From positions 1,492,341-1,556,340 of the forward strand of contig KV748182.1 in the NCBI GenBank assembly GCA_001692895.1: a stretch of 64,000 nucleotides of DNA, read 5' to 3'. The notes beneath the pieces are model-generated. The model ran no database searches. It had not been told where the DNA came from and saw only the letters and a list, made by a program, of their open reading frames with translations. Origin of the DNA: Cenococcum geophilum 1.58 (lineage: Eukaryota > Ascomycota > Dothideomycetes > Gloniales > Gloniaceae). Below are positions 51,952-62,329 of this stretch, in pieces. Position 1 is the first letter of the stretch. Each line of letters begins with the position of its first letter. The position numbers and the translations under genes were made by a program.

Positions 51952-54243
51952 ATGTTCCGCGCGCAGCAGAACGCTTTCGATGATGTCGTGGGTAGGTAAC
52001 CTTTTTGGGGTTTGAGCTTCGGGATTCGCTTTCTGCGGGCGAGCTGGTGGGGCAGCAGCCGGGCGAGTCGTGGGCGGCGGAGCGGAGAAGAAGAAGGCTG
52101 AACTTGTGATTTGTGCGTGTGCTAATCTACTGGGTTGTTGCGAATAGTCAAGGCCACCGACGAGAACCTAACGAGCGAGAACTGGGAATACATACTTGTA
52201 CGCTGTGCCCCCGACGAGCCCAGCACCTACATATTCCCTCCCTCACTGCTATGTCCCTCAGATAGCATACATAACTGAAGTGTATGGTTTTGAGGAGAGA
52301 AGGATGATTGAAGCTTGGGACCGACTAGGCTGACGAACTTTCCTGTGCTTTAGGATGTCTGCGACAAAGTTGGTCAGGAGGAGACGGGAGCCAAAGATGC
52401 CGTGGCGGCCATGATCAAGCGGCTCGCGCACCGCAATGCGAATGTGCAGCTGTACACGCTAGAGCTAGCGAATGCGCTGAGCCAGAACTGCGGCATCAAG
52501 ATGCATAAGGAGCTGGCCAGCAGGAGCTTTACGGATGCGCTTTTGAGGCTCGCCGCGGATAGGGTGAGTACTAGGTTCCTATACGGAAGGGAGAAAGTAG
52601 TGGATAGGGATTGAAGAAATGTTATACTGGCTTAGTTCTAAGATGGAGAAGAGATACTGGGGGTTTATGGTTTTGGACGGGCGACGCTAATATTGGGGTA
52701 CAGAACACTCACCCACAAGTNAAAGCGAAGATCTTAGAGCGGATGGCAGAGTGGACGGAGATGTTTGCTAGTGATCCAGATCTAGGGATCATGCATGCAG
52801 CCTACATGAAGCTTAAAACGCAGAGTATGTAATTTTTACCTAAGATGTGGCCCCGAAAGCTTACGGCAATACAGATCCATCTCTTCGAGCACCGTCGAAG
52901 CCACAAAAAACACAAATCACTGACATTGACCGTAAGAAAGAGGAAGATGAACTCCAGATGGCCCTCGCCCTCTCCATCAAAGACAAGGCTTCCGCCGCTC
53001 CGTCAGCTGCGAAATCAAACCAACCCGCGGCTGCTGCTGCTTTGATTGCCTCGCAGCCTACAGAACAACGGTCACAACCCATCCCATCTGGTACCACCGC
53101 CGCAACCGTTTCCCGCGTTCGAGCACTCTTTGATTTCCAACCCTCTGAACCCGGTGAGCTGCAATTCCGGAAAGGCGACGTCATTGCGGTACTCGAGTCT
53201 GCGTATAAGGACTGGTGGAAAGGATCGCTGCGAGGGCAGATGGGTATCTTTCCGCTGAACTATGTAGAGAAATTGCAAGACCCCACGAAGCAGGAATTAG
53301 AAAGGGAGGCACAGATGGAGACAGAGGTGTTTGCTGAAATCAGGAATGTAGAGAAATTACTTGCCCTGCTGAGTACGAGCTCGGGAGCTGGCGAGGGAGA
53401 TGTTAGGGACAATGAGGAGATCACGGTATGCTATGGAGGGAACATGCTCTTCGAACGCTCGGTGCTGACAACGTTGGTATAGACACTATACCACTCTACC
53501 CTAGCAATACGACCGAAGCTCATTGAACTCATTGGCAAATATTCGCAGAAAAAGGGTAAGTACTTTACAATCCTTGTCTCGGCTCTTTTCGTCCTTGACG
53601 AGGTGCTAATTCGATTCAAAGACGACTTCACTCAACTCAACGAGAAATTCATCAAAGCCCGCCGCGACTACGAATCCCTGCTGGAAGCGTCAATGTCCCA
53701 ACCGCCACAACCGACATACGGCCGTCCACCCTACAGCTACGGCGCCCCTCAACAGGCCACGTACGGCGCACCCCCAGCCGGTCCGGGCTACCCACCACAA
53801 AGCCCACCACCGCAGCAAGAGCCCGCGCGCTACTACGGCGGCGGCCCACCCAACGCTCCCTCCGATGCCGCGTCCCAGTATCCCGGTGGCCCGAACCCGA
53901 ACGGCCCGAACGCGGCCTTCTTCATGATTCCCCCATCCCAACAACCCCAACGAGCAAGCCCCAAACCGGGCTCCACGGACCCCTACGCGCCGCAGCAAAT
54001 GCGCGTCGGACAAGGCCGGCCGCACTCGATGGCATTCGGCCCGCAGGAGCTCGCAACAGGCCACTACGACTCCCCCGTCGACAACCGCGCCAGCTTCAAC
54101 CCAACCCAGGGCCTCCCGCTCCAACCACAGCAACAGCAGCAGCAGCAGCAGCAGCCATCGCAGCCCCCATCGCAAGAACCAGGCTTCGAGGGCTACGCGC
54201 CATCTAACCTGCACCAGAGCCAGCACCCCTCCGCCCCTCCTTC

Positions 54244-54278
<35 letters not shown>

Positions 54279-54586
54279 CGCCGCCATCATCCAACTACCC
54301 GCCGCAGCAGGCCCAGCAGCAGGCGTACGAGCCGCTCTACTCGCCGCAGCTGCCGCACGTCTCACCGCAGGAGCCGTACGAGCGCCACCAGCCCGCGTAC
54401 CCGCCGCCCGGCGTGCCGAGCAGTCCGCCGCTTGACGGCGGGGCCGGCGGCAGGCCCGGCGGCGCGTATCAGGCGTATCATCCCCCACAGCAACAACAGC
54501 AGCAGCAGCAAGGCAGGTGGGGCGCGGTGGGCGCGCGCAGCGTGGAAGACGGTGGGGTGGATGGGGATGAGGGGTTTTATCGGTAG
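51952..54586 (+). CDS. HSE1: ESCRT-0 subunit HSE1 (VHS-UIM-SH3-GAT)
   Basis: Seven exons: 51952-51991, 52148-52197, 52354-52563, 52704-52824, 52875-53425, 53483-53555 and 53622-54586, giving 669 aa. The domains are a VHS domain (about 1-145, ATDENLTSENWEYIL and NANVQLYTLELANAL), a ubiquitin-interacting motif (162-178, EEDELQMALALSIKD), SH3 (219-277, RALFDFQPSEPGELQFRKGD, then YKDWWKG and GIFPLNYVE), a GAT/coiled-coil region (about 285-400) and a long Pro/Gln-rich tail with polyglutamine. With Vps27, Hse1 recognises ubiquitinated membrane proteins on endosomes and passes them to ESCRT-I. The N at 52721 is the third base of a Val codon and does not affect the protein. Exon 4 and 5 limits were chosen so that VKAKILERM and TQNPSLRAPSKPQ are continuous. 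Confidence 0.92.
54245..54277 (+). repeat. CAG tract encoding polyglutamine in HSE1
   Basis: An uninterrupted CAG run of about ten codons. Two shorter CAG/CAA-rich runs lie near 54128-54155 and 54488-54510 in the same exon, so length variation between strains is likely. Confidence 0.8.
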
Positions 54587-55582
54587 GGGAGAGGATGTGG
54601 TGGGTCGGGTGGAGGGTTGGGAGAGGGGAAGGAGGGGGGGTAGGAATCTGCATGCATGCGATGTCGTTCGTCTTTGGTCATGAAACAGCACGTGGTGGTT
54701 GGTATAACCGGGTTCGTAGCGGCCAGCGCCGAGGCGCCGTGTGGGGCGGAAAGACTGATAGCGGAAAATATCACGTGTACAGAGATATGTCAGTTATGCT
54801 AAGTTTGTGCGGATGGAATGCAATATCAGTATATGATTATCTAAGTGCTGGGTAATGAGACTGTTTTCGGGAGTGGTTTCCGAGGGATCGGAGTATCTTC
54901 CCGCAATGGACTTGTTGGGTTTTTATTTTTATCTCCTCGTGGCTGAGGTGAGCCGGTTGGCGGCATATGTGGCAGATAGGGCAGGGGGCCTACAGAGCGT
55001 GGAAGCGTCTAGAAAGTTTGTGATGAGGCCAGACTGAAATGATGATAAATCGGGGTACGGCGGATCACCACAGAGCGCATAGAGGGCAAGATGTAGGTTC
55101 TAAAGCGGTTCAAGGGAAGAACTGATAATAAAAGGCTACCCATCTATATGTGAAGGAGCTCGGGCCAAACCCACAGGCGAAAAGAGCGCCACAAAAAGCA
55201 GTTGGGTTGAAGGATGAGGTCTGAAAGTGCCCGTTTCTACGCCGGTTTGAGGGGATGTGGGAAGTTTGTGAAGCCATGCTGGGTCAAAACAGCACGAGTA
55301 CAACGATTCAAGTCCATCGCGAAAAAGGAAAATCCAAATACCCAAATACAAGAAAGCAGGACAGATGTTTGATGAAAACATTATCCCGCAGCCGACACAA
55401 CCTCCCCCGACCCCGAATATTCCCGGTGTGTGCGCCTCTCCGTGAGGAAACCCAAAGAATTGTGATAGTCAAGCGTGCGTTTTTTCCCTCCTTGCCTACA
55501 CTTCTAGCCGCAAACTACCCTCTATCGTACCCGCGGCGCCGCGCTCTATCCCTCGGCTTCGTGGTGATGGGGCAGCGCTCGC
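54587..55582. other. Convergent intergenic region between HSE1 and cytochrome b5 genes
   Basis: The flanking genes end towards each other, so this should hold both 3' ends. No gene is seen; short frames at 54855-55037 and 55136-55704 have no domain. Confidence 0.4.
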
Positions 55583-56343
55583 TCACTGGCTCTCTTGGCT
55601 TGCCTGCATGTACTTGTAGGCGCCGAAAGCGAGAAGACCGCCGAGGAGGATCACAGCATAGAGACCAACGCCCATGCCGGCGTTATCAGTGCCTGAGGGC
55701 GTGACTCCCGGCTCGTGCGTCTTCGGGGCTGGGTCGCCGGGCTGGTTGGACCAAGATTCTACATCAGCACATGCAAATATCCAAAGTACCACATTTCAAA
55801 ACAGGGTAGCGGAATTGTTCCGAGGTAGATATTGAGCTCGGCCGACGGCCGACAGCCGTGGGAATTATCCGAGTTTGATTTTGTGGAGATGGAGAGAAGG
55901 GAGGGGAGAATGTCGTACCTTCCTCTTCAGCACGCCGACGAGTAGTCCCTCAAGGATCTCACGGGCCTCGTCGCTGTGGCCGACATCCTCGAATGCTTCC
56001 GTTGCGTCCTGGCCGGCGACGTCTAGGAGGACTTCCTCACCACCTCTGTAGCGAGCGTTGTAGAGTTAACAGATGATCTGTAGATAAAAACATTGAAAAC
56101 GCTAAGCAGAATTGCTTAAGGACGTCGTGTGTATGCGTGCCCTCTTCAACAATTGTTGAGGGACCGAGCATATATTTAGGAGCAGTGGGAAGCCTTAAGG
56201 GAGTAAGGTTGAAAAAAGGCCACGTACGGATGCTCGTCCACGAAGCTCGTCGCATTGTAGACCTTGTCGTGGACGACGAGATAGAGGTCCTTCTTGGAGC
56301 TATGTTCCGAGACGTCGGAGTAGCTGAATTCCTTGGTTGCCAT
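55583..56343 (-). CDS. Cytochrome b5, tail-anchored
   Basis: Three minus-strand exons (56343-56228, 56045-55919, 55741-55583) give 133 aa, the usual length of microsomal cytochrome b5. The protein starts [20 protein letters not shown]. The haem-binding domain has axial ligands His38 in the HPGG motif (split by intron 1) and His62 in [14 protein letters not shown] Pro/Thr-rich linker ([15 protein letters not shown]) leads to one C-terminal membrane segment ([18 protein letters not shown]) and a short polar tail. It should sit in the ER membrane and pass electrons from NAD(P)H reductases to fatty-acid desaturases, hydroxylases and P450 enzymes. The third acceptor was chosen at 55742 because it keeps phase and gives the conserved PGDPAP junction. 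Confidence 0.9.
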
Positions 56344-57793
56344 TGTTGACAGATTAACCGATTATGTTGGCTCGAAATAGGCGGATTCGTCCCAATGAAT
56401 CCACTTTCGATATAGCGATCTAGCAGGATTGCCAAGTCGGACGGACAAAGGGGAGCACGGAGTGTTTGCGAGTGGTGTGGAGAAGGAAAGGTCGAGGCGG
56501 AGGAGGAGTTGGACTTAAAAGGGAAGAGAGGTAGGTGTGGGCAGTCAGACTCGGAAAGGCAGCGTAGAGATGAGAATTGGCGGCTGTCAATTGGACAGAT
56601 AACTACGGGGAATAACTAGCCGGCGCGGAGTTTAAGGACACTTGTCGGTGGGCCGATTTTTATCCGGGGGGCCCCTGAAAAGGGAAATTTGATCCGTGCC
56701 CGAGAAGTTGGCCGTGTGGGTGGGGCCCTCAACCAGACGCTGCCTTGCAGTCCACGTATTCTTCCGGCATACTCTCGAGACGACAGAAGAGCGGCATCTG
56801 GTGACATCATTCTATTGATGCCTCCACGGATGGACATATTTCTCGCGGCCCGGAAGCAATATCCAAAGCGGAAATCTACTTCCAGGACGCATACGACTTC
56901 GGTTTTCAAGCGTTTACTATCAAAAGTACCTAGCCCTGGTGAATGCTTGCTGAGCTTGCTTGTTAGCAAGTCTGAGCGTGAGCATTAGGTGAGCTCATCA
57001 TTTTCTGAGATCCCCGTATTCTGATTTACGGCTTAGATATTTTAGTCCGTATCATCTGACAGTAGTTTTGCTATGAGGTTCATTCCGATTAGAGGCGGAG
57101 TATGGAAATATAATCACGATAGATGTATTCTATCGCATTTGTCTTAAAGTATTAGCCTGTAGTCCGCAGCCCGCAGTATGAACGATTGTGCGATGTTGAC
57201 CGGTAGAGAATTATTTCAGGTCGATTGTACAAGACTACCTGAAAATAGTTGGCTATTTTCATGAGAAAGACTTGCTTTAGTAAACAAAGAATTTGGTCTC
57301 ATGTCGCAGAAGCCCTATTAGGGAAGGAGCTATTCTGTTAAAATCATTTGACAGTCTATCAGTTCTCTTTGTTCTTGTCTCCTTATTGCTCTCCCTATAT
57401 CTTGACTTTTTCTTTGTACCTTTATTTTACATTCTATGCCATTGTTTTATTTATAGTCTTTGTTTGTTTGCTAAAATGTCATCAATTGTCCTAGCTTTGT
57501 TTAGTTTGCAACATAGTTCGTTAGCTAGAGAAAGTCCGCGCAGGAAGTATATAAAGACTGATATCGGCGCTTCTTGATCGATCATTGGTATGGTTCGAGC
57601 TACTCTTGCTGGTACGCTTGGGTTAACAGCTTCCTGGTGAAGGTGGGGAAGTGCCGTTTTTGTTTGCTTTTCAGCTAGGCATTGTCTGCTTTCAGCTAAG
57701 TATTCTTCACTCTGAACCTTTTGGCGTACTGATAAGCAGTAGCAAAGATACAATCCATTTCAATCCGTTCTATTAGTTTACGATAAAGCTAAC
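56344..57793. other. Divergent intergenic region between cytochrome b5 and DUF6590-like genes
   Basis: It should hold both promoters. Frames at 56616-56988 are mutual shadows without a domain. 57293-57577 is a Leu/Phe-rich frame in T-rich DNA and is not scored as a gene. Confidence 0.4.
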
Positions 57794-58531
57794 ATGGCGT
57801 CAGAAAATAGCCCCAAAAGTAGATCTTTTCGGGTTGAGAAGCCCTACAGTCGGCCCCGAATAGGTTCTTATCGACCACATTCTTACTGCTCATCGCCACC
57901 ATCACCTAGCTCACTGCTAACTCACAGAAGGCGCGATTCCTCTATATTTTCTACGGCATCTTTCCGAGACCGTTCATACGCCTCCCGAAGCGTCTCTAGC
58001 TCAAGTGAGGAGCCAAGGACCCGAAGAACGTACCGTCGCGAAGATTTTCAGCCTGGCACGATCTTTAAATGCCTGACTGTTAGTCAAGTGAATGACCTAG
58101 GTTCTATAAAAACCAAAGGCCAAGTCTTCCATAATGATCTTGGCTCTTGGCTCTACAAGCCTCGCCATTACATCGTAATATCGAGGAGCTTGTACCATCT
58201 CAACGCGCTGCCTCTCTTCACCTTTGGAGGTAAGGGCCTCATATCGAAGAACCCGGAAAGGTGGAGAGAGTATCTTGGTATTAGATACGATACCGATGAC
58301 GATTATAACAACTTATCTCAATATCAACCCATTGAGGTGGCTGAAGAAGACCTTTCATTCACCCTACGGCCTGAAACCTCGGTCCATCTGATGTCTACCA
58401 GTATTTCAATGAGCGATGTCATTGAAATCGAGGGGAAGATAAGAAACCAGAGTCTTGATAACCTGCGCAAGGCATTTCGAGATTTCATGCAGACCGGAAT
58501 GAATGAGGAAGAGGGAGAGATCGTTGAATAA
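57794..58531 (+). CDS. Hypothetical protein, DUF6590-like domain
   Basis: An intronless 245-aa frame from ATG (MASENSPKSRSF) to TAA. Residues 1-75 are Ser/Arg-rich and probably disordered. From about residue 80 a compact domain starts EDFQPGTIFKC and continues GSWLYKPRHYIVISRSLYHL, LPLFTFGGKG and TSVHLMSTSISMSDVIEIEG, a pattern I associate with the fungal DUF6590 family (F.PG.IF, then RR-type YVVV, then tests for GxG, then H...S...N/DV). Function of that family is unknown. A mariner relic begins 100 bp downstream. The domain call is from remembered motif pattern and could be wrong; that this is a real gene is likelier. Confidence 0.6.
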   Translation: MASENSPKSRSFRVEKPYSRPRIGSYRPHSYCSSPPSPSSLLTHRRRDSSIFSTASFRDRSYASRSVSSSSEEPRTRRTYRREDFQPGTIFKCLTVSQVNDLGSIKTKGQVFHNDLGSWLYKPRHYIVISRSLYHLNALPLFTFGGKGLISKNPERWREYLGIRYDTDDDYNNLSQYQPIEVAEEDLSFTLRPETSVHLMSTSISMSDVIEIEGKIRNQSLDNLRKAFRDFMQTGMNEEEGEIVE

Positions 58532-58631
58532 GTATCGACCAAATCGGGTTGTCTCACCTTGTTCCAGTTGCGTATCACCTTGTTTCAGTTGCCTACCACC
58601 TCCCTCCCGGGGCCTGCACCTTCCTCATGTA

Positions 58632-59400
58632 CACCACCCTGGCGCATCCGGTTGAAAGTGCCTTTCTTAGCGCTGCCGATCGTTCGGAGAACACCGCCTG
58701 TTTTACTAGGTAAAATGGGGTTAATCTCTGACAGATCGGTGTGCTTTAAAAAACGCCCATATCAAATTCAAATGAAGCTTTTCAAATCAAACGATTGTGA
58801 GGGATTTTGCCTATATACTGATTTCTACGGAGGAGCAATCAAGCGATCGTCAAATTGCCAAACGAGTATTCAGTTCCTTCCTTTAAGTTCTTACCTAAAT
58901 CTACCACTTAGTTATGCCCCCTTTAGCGCAATTACGTCGCGTACGCGTTGCCTTATAGATGCGACGGGTCAGTATAGATCTTCTTGTGTAATCTTATCCC
59001 ACTCCTCCTAAATTGCCTGTTGCATCTGCTCCTCCGTACGAGGCTTATTACAACGCTGGGCAATTCGCTCCTTTATTATCTTCTAAAGAGCTTTAATTAG
59101 GTTAAGACTAGGGCTATTTAGGGGCCAATTAAGTAGTCAGATTTGGTTAGCCGCGAATCTAGCTTTAGTAGATTAAGCTCTATGGGCGGGCGCGCCGTCT
59201 ATTTATGCGATAGATGGGATAGGATTAAACGGCTAGTAGGCGTTATAATACATATAATATTCCCTATTATAGTATTTGTAGAAGTTCTTTAGGCTAGGGT
59301 AGATATGATCTTAGAAGCCTTAAGCCGTAATATTACCCTATTCCTACTTAAAGCAAGCCCAAATTATTACAACCCCTTCACGTTAAGTGGAGAATAGATA
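58632..59400 (-). mobile_element. Tc1/mariner relic with degenerate DDE transposase
   Basis: A terminal repeat starts at 58632 (CACCACCCTGGCGCATCCGG) behind a TA dinucleotide. Inward, the minus strand encodes the C-terminal part of a DDE_3 transposase: DGAPAHRA near 59200, then LLNWPLNSPSLN (WP..SPDLN in intact copies), KIIKERIAQRCNKPRTEEQM, EEWDKITQEDLY and SIRQRVRDVIALKG. TAG/TAA stops interrupt it in RIP fashion. The other terminal repeat was not found, so the element is probably truncated near 59400. It carries the same terminal repeat as the MITE at 43595. Confidence 0.8.
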
Positions 59401-59651
59401 ACTTTATCAATTAATTACACCACAATGGTTCGTAACTACATTCCTATTGATATAGATCTTGTATAGCCTACTCAATATCCTACTTCCAAAAGGGTCGCGA
59501 AAAAGCCACCGCCAGCCCCCGGAGCACGAGGCCTTGGTTATCTGGCAGAACGATTGACCGCCTGCGTATACAGCTTCCTGATTGGTGCGCACGGAGCACA
59601 GCTCTAAGGACACGTTTATCAATGCAAGGGATAGTCTCTTTTCTTCGTAGA

Positions 59652-60278
59652 TCAATCTAGACACGAGTTTTCCTGACCTGGTATGTCCGGCTGACATTCC
59701 CCCTGACACCCTGAAGCTCCCTTCTCCATATCACTACCAGCCGACTTCACAGTTCCATCCGTGTATTTAAAAATGGTCGTGATTCCAAGACTAGAGACGG
59801 TCAAGAAGGAAAATGCCAGCCATTGTAGAACCTGGAACGAGGTACCGGCCGTGATCTTCACCGGGGAGTCGGTTAGCGAGGTCGTCAGGTACTGCAAGGC
59901 ACCTAATGTTTATGTTGTAACAAGAACAGATGCAAGTGCTAAGGCGGTGGAGAATCGAAGTGTGCTTATTGTCGCATGTTTGTAGAAACGTGTGCGGTTT
60001 GCTGATGTGGCTTTTAGATCTTTTAGGTTTCGCTTTAGGAGAACAAGCAATACGAGACAGGTGAAAAACCAAATACCTGCACCAGCTAGAAGACTTTTGA
60101 AGGCCTTTGACTTGAGGACTAGTACGGTTAACACTAAAGAGCTTGCGAATGTCCTATCGGTGGCCGTAGTATTGGAATTCTGATAGATGCGTTTGATGGA
60201 GGAGTCACTGGAAGCACCAGATGCTGAAGAGCATTCAATGCTCTTAGAATCACCGACGCAATCAAGAGAGGAGAATAA
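59652..60278 (-). pseudogene. In-frame membrane-protein continuation of the cyclotransferase gene
   Basis: Directly after the TAG of the minus-strand cyclotransferase, the same frame stays open for 123 codons to a TAA at 59907-59909, then for another 85 codons. The segment has three hydrophobic spans: AGIWFFTCLVLLVLL, ISTLRFSTALALASVL and VLQWLAFSFLTVSSLGI. No ATG is present in the first 45 codons after the TAG. Both stops could be C to T changes of CAG and CAA. It is either a nonsense-broken C-terminal half of one 430-codon gene or a separate membrane-protein gene with an unrecognised start. Confidence 0.4.
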
Positions 60279-60944
60279 CTACTCTGCGGAGGGGCGGCGA
60301 CCAGTAACAGATGATTTAAAATATTTCTGGTAGCGTTCCAGATCAAAGCTTCCATCCTCTAGATCTTTACTGTCTGGATTGCCAGCCCAGCAGAAAGTCC
60401 GACAATTATGTAGCGTACCGCCATCGTTTAATTCAACATCGCATTCACACCACGTGTAGACGGATGTTTCATATTCCGCAAGCCTAAGGAATTGGGCTTT
60501 AGAGGTTACCCCCCATAGTGTCCTAAAAACTTTCCCATTCCCATCCCGGACCAAAGCTGGATATACCCCCCACATTTTCATAGAGAACCCGGTAATACTC
60601 GCACATTTAACTGCGGGAATTTCGGGAAGCCCCAGAACGGCTTGGAGAACTTCTGGATCCATCAAGGAGCCATAGAAAAACAGATGACAGGGCCGAAAAG
60701 GCGATTTAGTGTAGTCTTGCTTGTTAGACGCATTCGCTGCGGTTATAACCTGCAAGAAGGCGGAGTTACTGATGGACCGGAAAGCGTTTGGCGGAAGCGT
60801 AGGCGGTTGAGGAATTAAAGACTTTGGCTTTGCGCTTCTTGGAAGTGGGGGGGGCGTTGGCGGAATTGCTAAGTCTGTCGCCCAGTTTTGAAAAGGAATA
60901 TTAGCGCACTGGTTGTCGCAGTCATTGTTCGGTGTGTAAGGCAT
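60279..60944 (-). CDS. AIG2-like gamma-glutamylcyclotransferase family protein
   Basis: An intronless 221-aa frame from MPYTPNNDCDNQ. After a Pro-rich N-terminus (residues 1-85) the AIG2/GGCT fold starts with CHLFFYGSLMDPEVLQAVLG, whose YGSL loop binds substrate. It continues FSMKMWGVYPALVRDGNG, VFRTLWGV and LAEYETSVYTWCECDVEL, where a Glu of AEYE is the probable catalytic acid. The family splits gamma-glutamyl peptides or amines to 5-oxoproline, and fungal members are cytosolic and poorly characterised. The frame ends at TAG, but continues open beyond it with membrane-like segments (59652-60278), so the true C-terminus is uncertain. Confidence 0.75.
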   Translation of the reverse strand: MPYTPNNDCDNQCANIPFQNWATDLAIPPTPPPLPRSAKPKSLIPQPPTLPPNAFRSISNSAFLQVITAANASNKQDYTKSPFRPCHLFFYGSLMDPEVLQAVLGLPEIPAVKCASITGFSMKMWGVYPALVRDGNGKVFRTLWGVTSKAQFLRLAEYETSVYTWCECDVELNDGGTLHNCRTFCWAGNPDSKDLEDGSFDLERYQKYFKSSVTGRRPSAE

Positions 60945-61312
60945 GATGAGAAAGGTAAAAACAATAAAGGTTTATCGACGTTGTGGGAGGAGCGAAATAT
61001 TGGCATAAGTGGGAAGGAGCAGCAACGCTGAGCTATGGTATATGAGCGGCTATTGAGGCGTGAATGCAGGAGCGCGCTTGTTGCGGCGCGATCACGACGT
61101 GATTCGCTAGAAGCCATGCCAAGCAATTTTATTCTAACGTCTTTCTTTCCTTCCTTTTTCCATCAAGGTTACCATGAACGAGCAGTTCCTGACAATCTGA
61201 AACAATCCTCCTTGGTGGGTCTCATCAAATGACTGTCCTGGAGTTCTCCAAGCATTATTCTTGGTCTGTTAACCGACATTAGACCCTTTTTTTTTGAGGA
61301 CCACCCACTACA

Positions 61313-61410
61313 CCACCTGCCCGAGTGGGCAAGGCGCTTGATCCTACCCCTGCCACCCCCCTGCTTCCTCCAAGCAGGTGGATTAGTGGTTCAGTTTACC
61401 CACCAGGTGG
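61313..61410 (+). other. tRNA-like (class II) sequence, possible SINE head
   Basis: CCACCTG (61313-61319) pairs with CAGGTGG (61404-61410) like an acceptor stem. TGCCCGAGTGG resembles a pol III A box (D-arm of tRNA-Leu/Ser), and GGTTCAGTTTACC (61388-61400) resembles a B box. The 98-nt span would need a long variable arm. No anticodon arm was fixed, so this is tentative. Confidence 0.3.
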
Positions 61411-61732
61411 GTGAGCTCTACCACCAATCCAGAGCTAAAGTTTGGTGCTCCTCCGGCCCGTCGTAGGGCTCGTTGAGCTCGTTGTAAGGCTACCCCGGGA
61501 TATCGCACGTGATAATATACTACTACTTCAAGCTATATAACGCTTCTCTACCCCTAGTATATCTAGTAGAGTCTATAGCACGTAACAGCCTTATAAAAAT
61601 ATAGAGTTCTCTTCTAGGCCAAAGCTACACTCTACATGTAAGATATCACGTGGAGGAAGAAAAAAGTATAGCTTCGTGTCTGGTATCGCGGGGGGGGGGT
61701 CGTTTGGCGCGGTTACGATGTGATAGATACTA

Positions 61733-62003
61733 CAGGCAAAACTCCTTATTACGATCTACACGCCCTAATTAAGCCTTTTTTGGTGTAACTAACGATAATC
61801 TGACTTTTAACGATATCGTTAAGCTCTACCACCAATATCGGTATAACTAGTTGTATGGGAAGGGGGTATATCTAGCCCTTTAGGCTTTAAGATCCACTTT
61901 TTATTGAAGTTTTACTGCTTATTCACCCTACACGTGACTCTTGATATTGGTATTACGATACATTCGGCGCCAAAACCCATATCGTACTAAGGAGTTTTGC
62001 CTG
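61733..62003. mobile_element. 271-bp MITE with TA target duplication
   Basis: Terminal inverted repeats of at least 23 bp: the left starts CAGGCAAAACTCCTTATTAC, and the right, reverse-complemented, starts CAGGCAAAACTCCTTAGTAC, with one mismatch. TA dinucleotides lie directly outside both ends. It is non-coding. The ends fit a Tc1/mariner-type MITE, unrelated in sequence to the one at 43595. Confidence 0.8.
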
Positions 62004-62103
62004 TAACTATATACTTGACACGAGCAAGTTGTTCTCTTGGCCCCGTGCACGGGCCACATTTTATTATCTTATGTCGCACGGGAATGCAGGTGTATGAAAG
62101 TGT

Positions 62104-62141
62104 GGACTCCATAAGGTGGAGTCGTCCCTTCGGGACGACTC
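62104..62141 (+). other. Two overlapping hairpins
   Basis: GACTCCA/TGGAGTC (62104-62110 with 62117-62123) and GAGTCGTCCC/GGGACGACTC (62119-62128 with 62132-62141, loop TTC) share GAGTC, so they exclude each other in a single strand. A CTAG follows seven bases on, but the next base is C, not the T expected after a Helitron end. Confidence 0.5.
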
Positions 62142-62235
62142 TATATACTAGCTAAGCGATGATCACGTGACCCAAGGAAGCTCCTGTGGATGCCCCCCCT
62201 ACCAACATCTTATGATGCAAGGCACAAAGGGTATG

Positions 62236-62329
62236 CCTTAACCCGTTGATTTGGATAAGGGACTAGCCAATCGAAGAACCCCCAATTAAATCCAGTAGCG
62301 AATTCTCTAAGGACCCTAACGGGTTAAGG
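62236..62329. mobile_element. MITE, 94 bp, second copy of the CCTTAACCC family
   Basis: It begins CCTTAACCCGTT and ends AACGGGTTAAGG. Its interior is the reverse complement of the 46304-46411 copy with few changes (AATTCGCTACTGGATTTAAT on the minus strand). Confidence 0.75.

Noticed and set aside
52825..52844. A possible 20-nt intron in HSE1 (GTATGTAATTTTTACCTAAG)
   Set aside because: Too short for splicing. The acceptor at 52874 gives a normal 50-nt intron and the conserved TQNPSLRAPSKPQ junction.
57293..57577. Leu/Phe-rich frame that could be a small membrane protein
   Set aside because: It lies in T-rich intergenic DNA, where such composition arises by chance; no homology pattern seen.
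58559..59011. A 150-codon plus-strand frame after the DUF6590-like gene
   Set aside because: It runs across the terminal repeat and antisense to the mariner transposase relic.
59407..59709. A 100-codon minus-strand frame near the mariner relic
   Set aside because: No recognisable features; more likely the 3' flank of the cyclotransferase region.
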